Assembly (NCBI RefSeq): GCF_032397745.1
Contig: NZ_CP135921.1
Location: 868,001-932,000 of the forward strand
Source of the DNA: Bradyrhizobium prioriisuperbiae
GTDB lineage: Bacteria; Pseudomonadota; Alphaproteobacteria; Rhizobiales; Xanthobacteraceae
Direction: 5' to 3'
Length of the DNA stretch: 64,000 bases
The notes beneath the pieces were generated by a model that ran no database searches, was not told the DNA's origin, and was given only the letters and a program-made list of their open reading frames with translations. The translations under genes were made by a program, and so were the position numbers. Shown piece after piece: positions 53,153-62,711 of this stretch (within the stretch, counting starts at the first letter, position 1; every line of letters begins with the position of its first letter).

Positions 53153-54493
53153 TCAGTTGGTGAGGTGTGCTTGCGCCACGGCTTTCTGAAACAGCGCGGT
53201 CATGGCATCGGAAATGCCCTGGGTCGGGCTCACCTCGAAATAGAAGCCCGGCGACGCACAGCTCTGCATGTTGGTGGCGATCTCGCTCGAAAACGGCGCT
53301 ATCCAGGTGTTGTACCAGGAATTGGTCGGCAGCGGCAGATAGGTGGTGTAAAGCACCGCGATCTGGATGCCACGTTTCTTGATCGCCGTGCAGGTCGCCA
53401 CGGTCAGTGGTTCCTGGCAACGGCCTCCGGTGGTTTTCTTCGTGCACGTCGACGGATAGTACGCATCGGCGACACCGTCGGAGACGAAGAACAGAAATTT
53501 CTGCGGAGCCGACGAGGCGCCGGATCCCGGCGTTGCGATCGCATTGTTCATCGCAGCCAGGACATTGTCGTAGTCGGTACACTGGTCGCTGTTGTAGTTC
53601 TGATAGGGCGTGGTCATCAGATCGATGGCGTTGGCCGCCGTCTTGGCGCTCGACAGGCTCGCCGTCAATGCCGTGATCGTCGTCAGTGAAGTGCCGTTGC
53701 AAGACGGCCCGAACGTATAGATCGCCATCCGGAACTGGTCGGGCACGATCGCCGTCGCGGTCGCCGTGTCCATCAGCGACTGTGTCGCCTGCCGGACCAC
53801 GTCGATGCGCATCGTCACGCCGAGCTTCTTCGCGAGCTTGTAGTAGTCGTTGGAATTCGACAGGTCATGGCACGCAAACGCGCATTTGTCGGAGGTGTTG
53901 GCGACCATCGTCGCAACGTCGGTCGGCGTGGCGGCGACCCCCATCGACGGAGTGTTGTCGAGCAGCAGATGGAAATCGATATAGGTCGGCAGCGCGGATG
54001 CCGCCGTCGAAGTGCCGGCCACCGTCATGGTGTTGAAGCCGGCCAGCTTCATGAGCTGGGTCGGCATTTCCGCCGAATAGTTGACGGTCGCGGTGCGGCC
54101 GTTGGCGCTGTCGCTGACGCTGACCGAGGCGCTTTTCGACGAAACCCAGGCGACGTCCGATTGCGCGTCGAACATGTTCGACGCAACCGTTTGAGCCACC
54201 GACGTGCTCAACGACAGCGCCCCACGATTGACGGCGGACAGCGCGGCCGCATCCGCAGCCGCATCAAGTTTGACCTTGGCCGCCGTGGCAAGGGCGTAGT
54301 CGATGGCGGCACCGACCAGACAGAGCAGCACCAGCAGCGACACCCCGAACAGCATGGCGATGCTGCCGCGCCGGTCGCGTCGAAAGCTGTGCAGCAGGTC
54401 TCCGGCCGCGCCGATGGCGCGAGCCACCGACCATCGCCTCGTCACGGGAAAACTACTCTCTCTGCACGTTTCCGGATATTTCAGCCAGGGCAT
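53153..54493 (-). CDS. TadG-like protein: pilus-assembly N-terminus plus von Willebrand factor A-like domain
   Basis: A 446-residue secreted or membrane-anchored protein. Residues 34-66 contain RDRRGSIAMLFGVSLLVLLCLVGAAIDYALATAAKVKLDAAADAAAL, the TadE/TadG N-terminal span. The remainder looks like a VWA domain (DFHLLLDNTPSMG, MAIYTFGPSC, FLFFVSDGVADAYYP), where the usual DxSxS metal motif is DNTPS. TadG helps Flp-type pilus or adhesin assembly. No other tad gene is visible here, so it may act alone. ATG 54493 was chosen as the most upstream plausible start; the first 20 residues are uncertain. Confidence 0.8.
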   Translation of the reverse strand: MPWLKYPETCRESSFPVTRRWSVARAIGAAGDLLHSFRRDRRGSIAMLFGVSLLVLLCLVGAAIDYALATAAKVKLDAAADAAALSAVNRGALSLSTSVAQTVASNMFDAQSDVAWVSSKSASVSVSDSANGRTATVNYSAEMPTQLMKLAGFNTMTVAGTSTAASALPTYIDFHLLLDNTPSMGVAATPTDVATMVANTSDKCAFACHDLSNSNDYYKLAKKLGVTMRIDVVRQATQSLMDTATATAIVPDQFRMAIYTFGPSCNGTSLTTITALTASLSSAKTAANAIDLMTTPYQNYNSDQCTDYDNVLAAMNNAIATPGSGASSAPQKFLFFVSDGVADAYYPSTCTKKTTGGRCQEPLTVATCTAIKKRGIQIAVLYTTYLPLPTNSWYNTWIAPFSSEIATNMQSCASPGFYFEVSPTQGISDAMTALFQKAVAQAHLTN

Positions 54494-54765
54494 GCCTGTA
54501 TCTCGTATTGAACGCCGCGCCTAATTTTCGGGCTGCCCGTTTGGCCTTCGCCGCTCTGCTCGGCGATTTCCCTACGGTACTATCTTCCGGAAATCTTAAT
54601 GACGGCGATATTCCACCCGTGCCAAGGCACGCAGCCGGCGGCTCCGTCAATTACCCGGCGGAAACCACGCGACTGAAATTTCGCCATCCAGATCGCTGGA
54701 GAATCTTGATATGTTCGACCGCTTCGCGAGCGCTCGTCAGCCGGCGGACAGCATCAGGATTTGAC

Positions 54766-55782
54766 GTGCTCCTCGCCAATTACCCAGAATGCCGATCAGG
54801 TGACGCCGACGAGATCGAAAGCCTGTTGATCGCCAATGCCGGCGGCACGCATTTCGATGTGGATCGGGAGCGAGCGAATTTCGTCTTTCACGTCAACATG
54901 GTTCGGCTGAACGATGTCGCGCTGCTGTGGTCGACCTGTAATACGGCGATCCACATCGATCATGGACCGGTGAGTTATCTCCGCCATGTTTTTCCAATTG
55001 AGAAATCGAGCCGGATCGAGATCGACGGCCGGCCGGCCACCAGCGGATCGCACTTGTCGGGATCTCTGGTCCCCAACGGCAGATCATGGCGCATCGACAA
55101 CGAGGCCGATTTTCAAAACCTGAGCCTGCGCATCGAAGCCGGCGCTCTCAAGCGAAAATTGTGGGCAATGACCGGCATCGAGCCCGCAGGCGACCTGGAA
55201 TTTCAGCCATCGGACAACGATAGCCGCACGCTGTTGCTGCGAGACGCCGTATTCCGGTTTGCCCACGACATCCAGGCCATGGGACCGCACCTCCCGGCTC
55301 GCAGTATGCTGGAGCTCGAACAGGTGCTCGTCGTCGGGTATCTGCTCTGCAACCGACACAACTACAGCCAACTGCTGCAATTGCAGCCTGCGGCGCCAAG
55401 CCTCGCACAGGTGAGGCGCGTTGAGGATTTTATCGCCGCGAACTGGAACAAGCCGCTCGATATCGAAGTGCTCGCGGCAGTGGCTGATGTCAGCGTCCGA
55501 AGTTTATTCCGGAGTTTTCGAAACCTGCTGGACTGTTCCCCGCAGGCTTTCGTCAAAAAGATCAGGCTGAAGCAGGCGAGGACGCTGCTGCGCCGGGGCG
55601 GAGACTCGACCTCGGTGATGGCAATCGCCCTGCAATGCGGCTTTCACAGCCTCGGCCATTTCGCGCGGTCCTATCGCGATCTGTTCGGCGAGTTGCCATC
55701 GGACACCCTGCACCACAGCCGGCCCTCGATCCATATCGAGCCCTCTGAGCAAATCAACGGATCCAGCCCAAAGACGGCTTGA
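54766..55782 (+). CDS. AraC-family transcriptional regulator
   Basis: A 338-residue regulator with an N-terminal AraC_binding_2-like domain (ADEIESLLIANAGGTHFDVDRERANFVFHVNMVRL) and a C-terminal double helix-turn-helix (VEDFIAANWNKPLDIEVLAAVADVSVRSLFRSFRNLLDCSPQAFVKKIRLKQARTLLR, then SVMAIALQCGFHSLGHFARSYRDLFGELPSDTL). The start is doubtful: the open frame runs back to 54508 with only TTG, while GTG 54766 has AGGA seven bases upstream and gives the usual length. An ATG at 54711 in another frame ends at a stop codon just before; a frameshift is possible. The 258 bases before it hold nothing else. Confidence 0.8.
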   Translation: MLLANYPECRSGDADEIESLLIANAGGTHFDVDRERANFVFHVNMVRLNDVALLWSTCNTAIHIDHGPVSYLRHVFPIEKSSRIEIDGRPATSGSHLSGSLVPNGRSWRIDNEADFQNLSLRIEAGALKRKLWAMTGIEPAGDLEFQPSDNDSRTLLLRDAVFRFAHDIQAMGPHLPARSMLELEQVLVVGYLLCNRHNYSQLLQLQPAAPSLAQVRRVEDFIAANWNKPLDIEVLAAVADVSVRSLFRSFRNLLDCSPQAFVKKIRLKQARTLLRRGGDSTSVMAIALQCGFHSLGHFARSYRDLFGELPSDTLHHSRPSIHIEPSEQINGSSPKTA

Positions 55783-55919
55783 TCGGGTCTCGCCATTTTG
55801 CAGCGTCGAAGGTGCCTTGCCCAACCGCGTCGCACTTTGCACTTGCGGGTCCCATCGAGTCCGGACCATGCTCTCCATCACGCTGGCGAACGGGCGACCA
55901 GGGGGACTGCGTCGAGATC

Positions 55920-57965
55920 ATGAAGCGGCCGAGTTGCCTGATTGCACATGTTCCGATTGCGCTTGCCTTGGTTGCGCTCGCCCTGATCCCGCTCGCGCCT
56001 GCGACCGCCTGGCAGCATTGGGGCGGCGATGGCGGCGGCACGCGGTTCTCGCCACTCGACAAGATCACGCCGGCCAATGTCGATGGCATGGTCAGGGCCT
56101 GGGAGTTCCGCACGGGCGACCTGCAAAACAAGTCACCGGCGCTGATGGCGCGGACCAAATTCCAGACGACGCCGCTGCTCGTCGAAGACAGTTTGATCTT
56201 TTGCACGCCCTTCAACGACGTGGTCGCGCTCGATCCGGGCACAGGCGCACAAAAGTGGCGCTTCGACCTGAACATCAGCACCGATCTGCGGCCGGCCAAC
56301 CGCTGGAACTGCCGCGGCGTCGCCTATTGGCGCGATGATGCCCGTGCAGCGGATGCGGCATGCCGCAGCCGTATCTTCATGGGCACCAACGACGCCCGGG
56401 TGATCGCGCTCGACGCGCGCACCGGACGCCGCTGCGCGGAGTTCGGCAGCAATGGCGAGGTCCGGCTCGATCCGGGCGTGCCGCTGGATTGGCCGGGCGA
56501 ATACCAGATCACCTCGCCGCCGGTGGCGAGCCACGGCGTCGTGGTGGTGGGATCGGCCATCGCCGACAACCGCCGCGTGAGCGCGCCGCGCGGGTCGGTG
56601 CATGGCCTCGACGCGCGGACCGGCGCCCTACGCTGGACCTGGGATCCGCTGCTTCATGACGGCGTCGATGCCGGCCATGCCAATGTCTGGGCGCCGATGT
56701 CGGTCGATGAAGCGACCGGTGTGCTGTATCTGCCGACATCGTCGCCGAGCCCGGATTTCTGGGGCGGCAAGCGTCCCGGCAACAATACGCACGCCAACTC
56801 CGTTGCTGCGCTGCGCATCGAAAGCGGTGAGCTGATATGGGCCTACCAGACCGTGCATCACGATGTCTGGGATTACGATCTGCCGGCGCAGCCGACACTG
56901 ACGCGGATCGACACCAGCAGCGGCCAGCGCGATGTGGTGATCCAGGCCACCAAGCAGGGCTTGCTGTTCGTGCTGGACAAGACCACCGGTCAACCGGTGT
57001 GGCCAGTCGAGGAAAGGCCCGTGCCGCAGAGCGGCGTGGACGGCGAGCTGTTGTCGCCGACCCAACCGTTCCCAACCCACCTGCCCGCATTGGTGCCGCA
57101 ACGTCTGTCGGTGGACGATGCCTTCGGCGTGCTTCCATTCTGGGATCGTCCCGGCTGCCGCGCCCAGTTCGCCAGCAGCCGCAATGACGGCCTCTACACG
57201 CCGCCGTCGACCCAGGGCACCCTGCTGTTTCCAATGACCGGCGGGGGCGTCAACTGGGGCGGCGTCGCCTTTGATCCGGTCAACCAGATCCTCTACGCCA
57301 ACACCAGCCGCGCGGTGCAGCGCGTCACTTTGATTCCACGTGCGGCGGTCGGCGACGATTTCAAGGCGCCGCCTGGCCATGATTACGGACCGCAGCGTGG
57401 CGCGCCGTTCGCGATGACGCGCTCGCTGGTGGCCTCGCCTCTCGGCATGCCCTGCAACAAGCCGCCGTGGGGCGCGCTGGTCGCGGTCGATTTGAAGGCC
57501 GGCAAAATTCTCTGGCAATCGTCGGTCGGAACCACCGAAGACCGCGCGCCGCTCGGCATCCCCTTCGCGTTCGGCACCCCGCTCGTAAATGGCGTCCTGG
57601 TCACCAAAGGCGGGCTCGTTTTCACCGGCGCGATGGATGCGTATCTGCGTGCCTACGACGCGAAGTCGGGCGCAGAACTCTGGCAGGGTCGCCTGCCGGT
57701 TCCCGGCATCGCCAATCCGATGACTTATCTCTGGAACGACGAACAGTATGTGGTGATCGGAGCGGGTGGCAATTCCGAGTCCGGCGCGACGATCGGTGAC
57801 AGCCTGGTGGCGTTCCGCCTGGCGCGCGCCAGCGAAGCACCGTCGCTGTGGTCGCGGACCATCGATCGGCCCGGTGGGCGCTTCTGGAGCGGCACCATCG
57901 GCATCGTCGTCGCACTCGCTTGCCTGCTCGCCATCGGTGTCACGTGGCGGCGGCGGCGCATCTGA
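55920..57965 (+). CDS. PQQ-dependent dehydrogenase (quinoprotein glucose/quinate dehydrogenase family)
   Basis: A 681-residue enzyme with an eight-bladed propeller and a signal or anchor at residues 8-30 (AHVPIALALVALALIPLAPATAW). Family patterns: HWGGDGGGTRFSPLDKITPANVDG, TPFNDVVALDPGTGAQKWRFDLNI, NRWNCRGVAYW, FMGTNDARVIALDARTGRRC, VHHDVWDYDLPAQPTL and NTHANSVAALRIESG. The C-terminus has a hydrophobic span (GTIGIVVALACLLAIGVTW) then RRRR, so the enzyme is probably held in the inner membrane facing the periplasm. ATG 55920 was chosen because the signal peptide follows; upstream in-frame residues overlap the AraC gene's downstream region. No pqq genes or cytochrome partner nearby. Confidence 0.9.
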   Translation: MKRPSCLIAHVPIALALVALALIPLAPATAWQHWGGDGGGTRFSPLDKITPANVDGMVRAWEFRTGDLQNKSPALMARTKFQTTPLLVEDSLIFCTPFNDVVALDPGTGAQKWRFDLNISTDLRPANRWNCRGVAYWRDDARAADAACRSRIFMGTNDARVIALDARTGRRCAEFGSNGEVRLDPGVPLDWPGEYQITSPPVASHGVVVVGSAIADNRRVSAPRGSVHGLDARTGALRWTWDPLLHDGVDAGHANVWAPMSVDEATGVLYLPTSSPSPDFWGGKRPGNNTHANSVAALRIESGELIWAYQTVHHDVWDYDLPAQPTLTRIDTSSGQRDVVIQATKQGLLFVLDKTTGQPVWPVEERPVPQSGVDGELLSPTQPFPTHLPALVPQRLSVDDAFGVLPFWDRPGCRAQFASSRNDGLYTPPSTQGTLLFPMTGGGVNWGGVAFDPVNQILYANTSRAVQRVTLIPRAAVGDDFKAPPGHDYGPQRGAPFAMTRSLVASPLGMPCNKPPWGALVAVDLKAGKILWQSSVGTTEDRAPLGIPFAFGTPLVNGVLVTKGGLVFTGAMDAYLRAYDAKSGAELWQGRLPVPGIANPMTYLWNDEQYVVIGAGGNSESGATIGDSLVAFRLARASEAPSLWSRTIDRPGGRFWSGTIGIVVALACLLAIGVTWRRRRI

Positions 57966-58214
57966 CGTGCCGCCTGACCATTCGATATGCAGGTGTCGTT
58001 TTCACGTGCAGATGACCGCACCGCGCGCAATTCCACATAGGACGGTCCCGGCATTGGGTGTTGTCGCTGCGCGCGAAGTGGGACACATTTAGAGCGTCAG
58101 AATTTGCAAACTTGCCGCTCAGTTTCGCAGTTGTGGCTTTGCTGAATTTCAAGCTCCAGCGCCCGTCGCGCACTTGTGTGCTCACATGCGCGTTCACAGC
58201 CATTTCCGATCCAT

Positions 58215-59135
58215 ATGACCATCGCCGAACGTCCATCGTATCGATCATCCGTGTTGCAGCGACTGAACAACCAGCCGTATCTGCTGCTCAGCCTGACGTC
58301 GCTGTTCTGGGCCGGCAACCTCGTGCTCGGACGCTTTGTGGTCGGGCACATCCCACCCCTGACAATCTCGTGCATCCGATGGGCTGGTGCGGTGCCGATC
58401 ATCCTGCCGATGGCTTGGCCTTATCTGCGGCGCGACTGGCCGGTGATCCGCAAATCCCTGCCGATGTTGCTGCTGCTGTCGCTCACCGGTTATGCGGCCA
58501 ACAATGTGCTGGCGTATTACGGCCTGCACTACACCCAGGCGCTCAATGGATTGCTGATCCAGTCGTCCGGACCGCTGTTCGTGGCGTTGTGGTCTCTGGT
58601 GCTGTTCGGGGTGCGGCTGACGCTGGCGCAAGCCGCAGGCATCGCCATCTCGCTGACCGGCGTCTTCACCATCCTGCTGCACGGCGACCTCGGCGCCATC
58701 GCGCGGGTCCACTTCAACAAGGGCGACATCATGCTGACGCTCGCCCTGGTGGTGTTCGGCATTTATTCGGCGCTGATGCCGAAACGTCCGCCGATCCATC
58801 CGTTCTCGCTGTTCGCCTGCACCGTCACCGGTGGCGCACTGTTGCTGACGCCGCTGATGATCTCGGAAATCGCCGCCGGCCAGTATCCCGTGTTCGATCT
58901 GACCACGGTCCTGTCGCTGGGATACGCCATCCTGTTTCCGTCGATCCTGGGTTATCTCTTTCTCAACCGCGGCATCGTGCTGATCGGGCCGAACCGGGCG
59001 GCGCCGTTCATTCACCTGATCCCGGTGTTCGGCTCGGCGATGGCGATCATCTTTCTCGGCGAGCGGCTCGAGCTGTTTCACATCGTGGGTTATGCGCTGG
59101 TGCTGGGCGGCATCTTCATGGCGTCTCGGAAATGA
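58215..59135 (+). CDS. EamA/DMT-family membrane transporter, copy 2
   Basis: A 306-residue ten-span protein, paralog of the gene at 51511. Features: LLLSLTSLFWAGNLVLGRFVVGHIPP, YGLHYTQALNGLLIQSSGPLFVALWSLVLFG and PNRAAPFIHLIPVFGSAMAIIFLGERLELFHIVGYALVLGGIFMASRK. ATG 58215 (MTIAERPS) was chosen rather than an earlier in-frame start 13 codons upstream. The 249 bases before it, after the PQQ dehydrogenase, contain no gene. Confidence 0.88.
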   Translation: MTIAERPSYRSSVLQRLNNQPYLLLSLTSLFWAGNLVLGRFVVGHIPPLTISCIRWAGAVPIILPMAWPYLRRDWPVIRKSLPMLLLLSLTGYAANNVLAYYGLHYTQALNGLLIQSSGPLFVALWSLVLFGVRLTLAQAAGIAISLTGVFTILLHGDLGAIARVHFNKGDIMLTLALVVFGIYSALMPKRPPIHPFSLFACTVTGGALLLTPLMISEIAAGQYPVFDLTTVLSLGYAILFPSILGYLFLNRGIVLIGPNRAAPFIHLIPVFGSAMAIIFLGERLELFHIVGYALVLGGIFMASRK

Positions 59136-59144
59136 CTGCCGCAA

Positions 59145-60350
59145 CTATTTGACCAGCGGACAGCCGCCTTCGCTGAGTGGACGGAACGCCTGCTCGGCGG
59201 GAATCTTCGCCACCAGCTTATAGAGATCCCACTCGGACTTGGACTCCTCGGGCTTCTTGACCCGGAACAAATACATGTCACGCAGCACGCGGCCATCGAT
59301 CCGCAGCCTGCCGCCGTGGGTCATGACATCGTTGACCGGCATCGCCCGCATCTGCGCCATCACCTGGTCGGCGTCGCGGGTACCGGCCGCCTGCACTGCC
59401 TTCAGGTAGTGCAGCACGGCGCTGTAGGCGCCGGCCTGGGTCATGCTCGGCATCCGCTTGGTCCGCGCAAAAAACCTTTGCGACCACGTCCGCGTCGCCT
59501 CGTCGAGATCCCAGTAGAACGCCTCGGTCAGCATCAAGCCCTGGGCATCCCTGAGGCCGAGACTGTGGATATCGCTGATGAACGCGACCAGCGCCACCAG
59601 CTGGGTGCCGCCCTGGGGCAACCCGAACGCGACCGCCTGCCTGATGGCGTTGATGGTGTCGGAGCCGGCGTTGGCGAAACCGACAATGTTGGCGCGCGAT
59701 CCCTGCGCCTGCAGAAAGAACGACGAGAAATCCAGGGTGCCGAGCGTATGGCGCACCGCACCGTGAACCCGCCCGCCGTTGGCGACCACCACCGCCGCCG
59801 CGTCCCGCTCGAACGCCTGGCCGAAGACATAATTGGCGGTGATGAAGAACCAGTCCTTGCCGCCGCGCTTCGCGATGCTGTCGACGGTGCCGTGCGACAT
59901 CGCGTAGGTGTCCCAGGTCCAGTGAGCGGCATAGGGCGAGCAGGATTTGCCGGTGATGTCGGAACTGCCGGCGCTGGTCACCAGCGCGATCTTCTTCCGC
60001 TCTCGCGCCAATTGCATGACGGCCACAGCGACATCGGAGGTCGGAATGTCGGTGATGACATCGACGCCGGAATCGTACCAGTCGCGCGCAATCTTCGACG
60101 CCACGTCCAGGCTGTTGCGACCATCCGCCGATACGATCTCGATCGGCTTGCCGAGAGCCTTGCCGCCGAAATCCTCCACCGCCATTTTCACGGCCTCGAC
60201 CGAGCCCTGGCCGCCGATATCCGCCAGCGCCCCGTTCACATCGGCAAGCACGCCGATTTTGATGGCATCCGCCGTCTGCCCGAACGCCTGCGGAGACAAA
60301 ACCGCAACCAGCATGAGTGCAGCGATGGAGCGAACGCCGAGCGAGCGCAT
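59145..60350 (-). CDS. ABC transporter substrate-binding protein, branched-chain amino acid/amide type
   Basis: A 401-residue periplasmic binding protein of the Leu/Ile/Val type. Signal peptide: residues 1-24 (MRSLGVRSIAALMLVAVLSPQAFG). Mature protein: IKIGVLADVNGALADIGGQGSVEAVKMAVEDFGGKALGKPIEIVSADGRNS and GVDVITDIPTSDVAVAVMQLARE. ATG 60350 follows GGGAGG. No permease or ATPase lies next to it; the neighbour to the left is the EamA gene on the opposite strand, nine bases away. It may supply an importer encoded elsewhere. Confidence 0.9.
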   Translation of the reverse strand: MRSLGVRSIAALMLVAVLSPQAFGQTADAIKIGVLADVNGALADIGGQGSVEAVKMAVEDFGGKALGKPIEIVSADGRNSLDVASKIARDWYDSGVDVITDIPTSDVAVAVMQLARERKKIALVTSAGSSDITGKSCSPYAAHWTWDTYAMSHGTVDSIAKRGGKDWFFITANYVFGQAFERDAAAVVVANGGRVHGAVRHTLGTLDFSSFFLQAQGSRANIVGFANAGSDTINAIRQAVAFGLPQGGTQLVALVAFISDIHSLGLRDAQGLMLTEAFYWDLDEATRTWSQRFFARTKRMPSMTQAGAYSAVLHYLKAVQAAGTRDADQVMAQMRAMPVNDVMTHGGRLRIDGRVLRDMYLFRVKKPEESKSEWDLYKLVAKIPAEQAFRPLSEGGCPLVK

Positions 60351-60493
60351 CTCGAGAGCCTCCCGAACAATGTTCCTTATCGGTGCAGGGTGCTGCACCT
60401 TTGTGCAAAGTCTAGCAGGAAGCCCTACCGGAATGTAGAGCGCAACCTGAAACACGAATCTTCACAGCGAGCGAAAAGTCCCAGGCTTTCCGA

Positions 60494-61693
60494 TTGCGAT
60501 CGGGGGCCAGCCGGATTACCAAGGGCCCGGTTGTTCTCACCATCGAGATTGCACGGACCATCAGCTTGCCGACCATCAGTAAACTCGTGTGGCTGCGGAT
60601 CCGGCTCCATCAGCGCCGGGGACAGCTGATTCTGGCGCTCCGGATCACGATCTCGGCGCTGCTGTCGCTGGCACTGGCCCTCGCTCTCAAGATGCCGCTG
60701 CCGCTGTGGGTGGTCATGACCGCGCTGATCCTGACCCAGGCGAGTGTCGGCCGCTCGCTGCGTGCGGTCACCGATTACATGATCGGCACGCTCGGCGGCG
60801 CGATCTATGGCGGTGCCATCGCCGTGCTGATCCCGCATGAAAGCGAGATCGCGTTGCTCGCCGTGCTGGCGCTGGCGGTGGCCCCGCTGGCGGTGCTGGC
60901 CGTCTTCAACCCGCGCATGAACATCGGACCGGTGACTGCCGTGATCGTGCTGCTGCTGCCGGCCGTCACCCATCACACCCCGCTGGAGTCCGCCATCTAC
61001 CGCGTGCTCGAGGTGATGCTCGGTGCGTCGACCGGACTTGCGGTGTCCCTGCTGGTATTCCCCTCCAGCGCGCACGATCAGGCGATCGAGGCGGCGGCAC
61101 GCACCCTCAATCTGATGGCGAAAGCGTTCAGCAAACTGGTCTCTGACATCGCTCATGGCCGCGACGTGGACTCGCTGCACGAAATTCAGGACGGCATCGG
61201 CAAGGCGCTGGTGCGGCTCGACACGGTCGCGGCGGAAGCAGCGCACGAACGATCGGCAAAACTCGCCTCCGAGCCCGAGACCGGCCCGCTGTTGCGTACA
61301 TTGCTGCGGCTGCGCCACGACCTCGTGATCATGGGACGCGCGGTGGCGATGCCGCTGCCCGACGTGCTGCAGACCCACCTCGATGCGCCCATGGCGCAGG
61401 TGAGCGACGCCTTCACCGATTACATGCGCGGCTGCGGCAATGCGCTGGTAGCGCGGGGCAACCCGCCGCCGCTGGATGCGGTGCGCCTGGCCCTGGAAAC
61501 CTATGCCGTGGAGGTCTCGGTCGTGCGCCGCGAGGGACTGACGCGAGATTTGCCGGCAGATGACGCCGAGCATTTCTTCGCGCTGGGATTCGCGCTGGAC
61601 CAGATCCACCAGAACTTCCGGGATCTGGAGCGTTGCGTCACCGAATGGTCGCAGACACCCACGCCAACGACCACCAAAACGATCGCGAAATAG
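60494..61693 (+). CDS. FUSC-family inner-membrane protein
   Basis: A 399-residue protein with a membrane domain of about six spans (ITISALLSLALALALKMPLPLWVVMTALILTQASVGRSLRAVTDYMIGTLGGAIYGG, then LAVLALAVAPLAVLAVFNPRMNIGPVTAVIVLLLPAV) and a cytosolic helical C-terminal half. The FUSC group includes fusaric-acid resistance and aromatic-acid efflux proteins (AaeB-like). The start is uncertain: TTG 60494, TTG 60566 or GTG 60587; none has a strong ribosome-binding site. Usual family members are longer, about 650, so this is a short form. Confidence 0.75.
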   Translation: MRSGASRITKGPVVLTIEIARTISLPTISKLVWLRIRLHQRRGQLILALRITISALLSLALALALKMPLPLWVVMTALILTQASVGRSLRAVTDYMIGTLGGAIYGGAIAVLIPHESEIALLAVLALAVAPLAVLAVFNPRMNIGPVTAVIVLLLPAVTHHTPLESAIYRVLEVMLGASTGLAVSLLVFPSSAHDQAIEAAARTLNLMAKAFSKLVSDIAHGRDVDSLHEIQDGIGKALVRLDTVAAEAAHERSAKLASEPETGPLLRTLLRLRHDLVIMGRAVAMPLPDVLQTHLDAPMAQVSDAFTDYMRGCGNALVARGNPPPLDAVRLALETYAVEVSVVRREGLTRDLPADDAEHFFALGFALDQIHQNFRDLERCVTEWSQTPTPTTTKTIAK

Positions 61694-61702
61694 GCCGGTC
61701 GG

Positions 61703-62527
61703 CTATTTCACGCCGCGGCCGAGATAGGCATTGAACGTCAGCGTCACGGCGCCCTCGCCGAGCGCGCCCTGCAACCGTTCGAAGACGCCGCGCGCGACCT
61801 TGTCCCAGGTCTGCTCGCCCAGCTTATGACGCAGCAGGACGATCGGCGCCGTCGTGCGCTGGATCATGCTCCAGCATTCGGAGAGTGACGATGCCGTCGA
61901 GCTGTGACTGACGGACTCGATCCTGACCTCGCGGAAGCCCGCTGCCGTCATTTCATCCGCGAATGCGCTGGGGTCGCCCAGCGGCGCCTTGCCTTCCCCG
62001 AACGGCAGGTTCGGCAACATGGCCCGGACGCTCTCCATCACCAACGCAAACGGCCGATCGAAAGGTGCCCAGCTGCTCACCACGGCACGCCCGCCCGGCC
62101 GCAACACGCGTCGCATCTCCTGCAATCCCTTCGCGCGATCCGGAAAGAACATCAGGCCGAACATGGAAAAGGCCCCGTCGTAGGTATCGTCCGCGAACGG
62201 CAGGGCTTGACCATCCCCAAGCCGCGCATCGATGGCCGTCCCGGCTTCGACGGCGCGGCGGTTGAGATTGGCGATCATCGTTGGCGAGAAGTCGATCGCA
62301 CTGACTGTGGCACCGGTCTTGGCCGCAAGCATGGCCAAGGTGCCGGGACCGGTGGCGACATCGATGACGCGCCCCCCTGCCGGCAGGGCGGCAATCCGTA
62401 ACGCATCGGTCGCGAACAACTCGAATTGCGGCACCAGTTCAGCCGCATAGGCATCGGCCACCAAATCCCAGGGCTCCGGGCTCGCCAGAGGGCTAGTGGG
62501 CGGGGTTTTCTCGACGGCGTCCTGCAT
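61703..62527 (-). CDS. Class I SAM-dependent methyltransferase (UbiE/COQ5-like)
   Basis: A 274-residue cytosolic enzyme. It has VIDVATGPGTLAMLAAKTGATVSAIDFSPTMI (SAM-binding motif I and acidic end of strand 2), GDGQALPFADDTYDGAFSMFGLMFFPDRAKGLQEMRRVLRPGGRAVVSSW. The methyl acceptor is unknown. ATG 62527 (MQDAVEKTPP) was chosen; a longer in-frame start adds 34 residues with no family similarity. It converges with the FUSC gene nine bases away. Confidence 0.86.
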   Translation of the reverse strand: MQDAVEKTPPTSPLASPEPWDLVADAYAAELVPQFELFATDALRIAALPAGGRVIDVATGPGTLAMLAAKTGATVSAIDFSPTMIANLNRRAVEAGTAIDARLGDGQALPFADDTYDGAFSMFGLMFFPDRAKGLQEMRRVLRPGGRAVVSSWAPFDRPFALVMESVRAMLPNLPFGEGKAPLGDPSAFADEMTAAGFREVRIESVSHSSTASSLSECWSMIQRTTAPIVLLRHKLGEQTWDKVARGVFERLQGALGEGAVTLTFNAYLGRGVK

Positions 62528-62711
62528 GGGTGACGGTCCTCTGGTCGAAATTGAAGCGGCGCCACTTGTGTAGGGACCTTGTGGCTTTTTCACATCTCCC
62601 GAACAGGAGATCGAGGCGGAGGGCGCCAAAGAAGCATGACTGCAAATTGAACCGGGATGTGAGAGGCTCTAACCTCGCGACAAACGAGGCCTGCCGGACC
62701 CATCGATCGAC

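Noticed and set aside
51511..59135. Recent duplication of the two EamA genes
   Set aside because: The two share long identical stretches at the start but differ clearly over the rest, with different flanking genes, so they are ordinary paralogs rather than a recent event.
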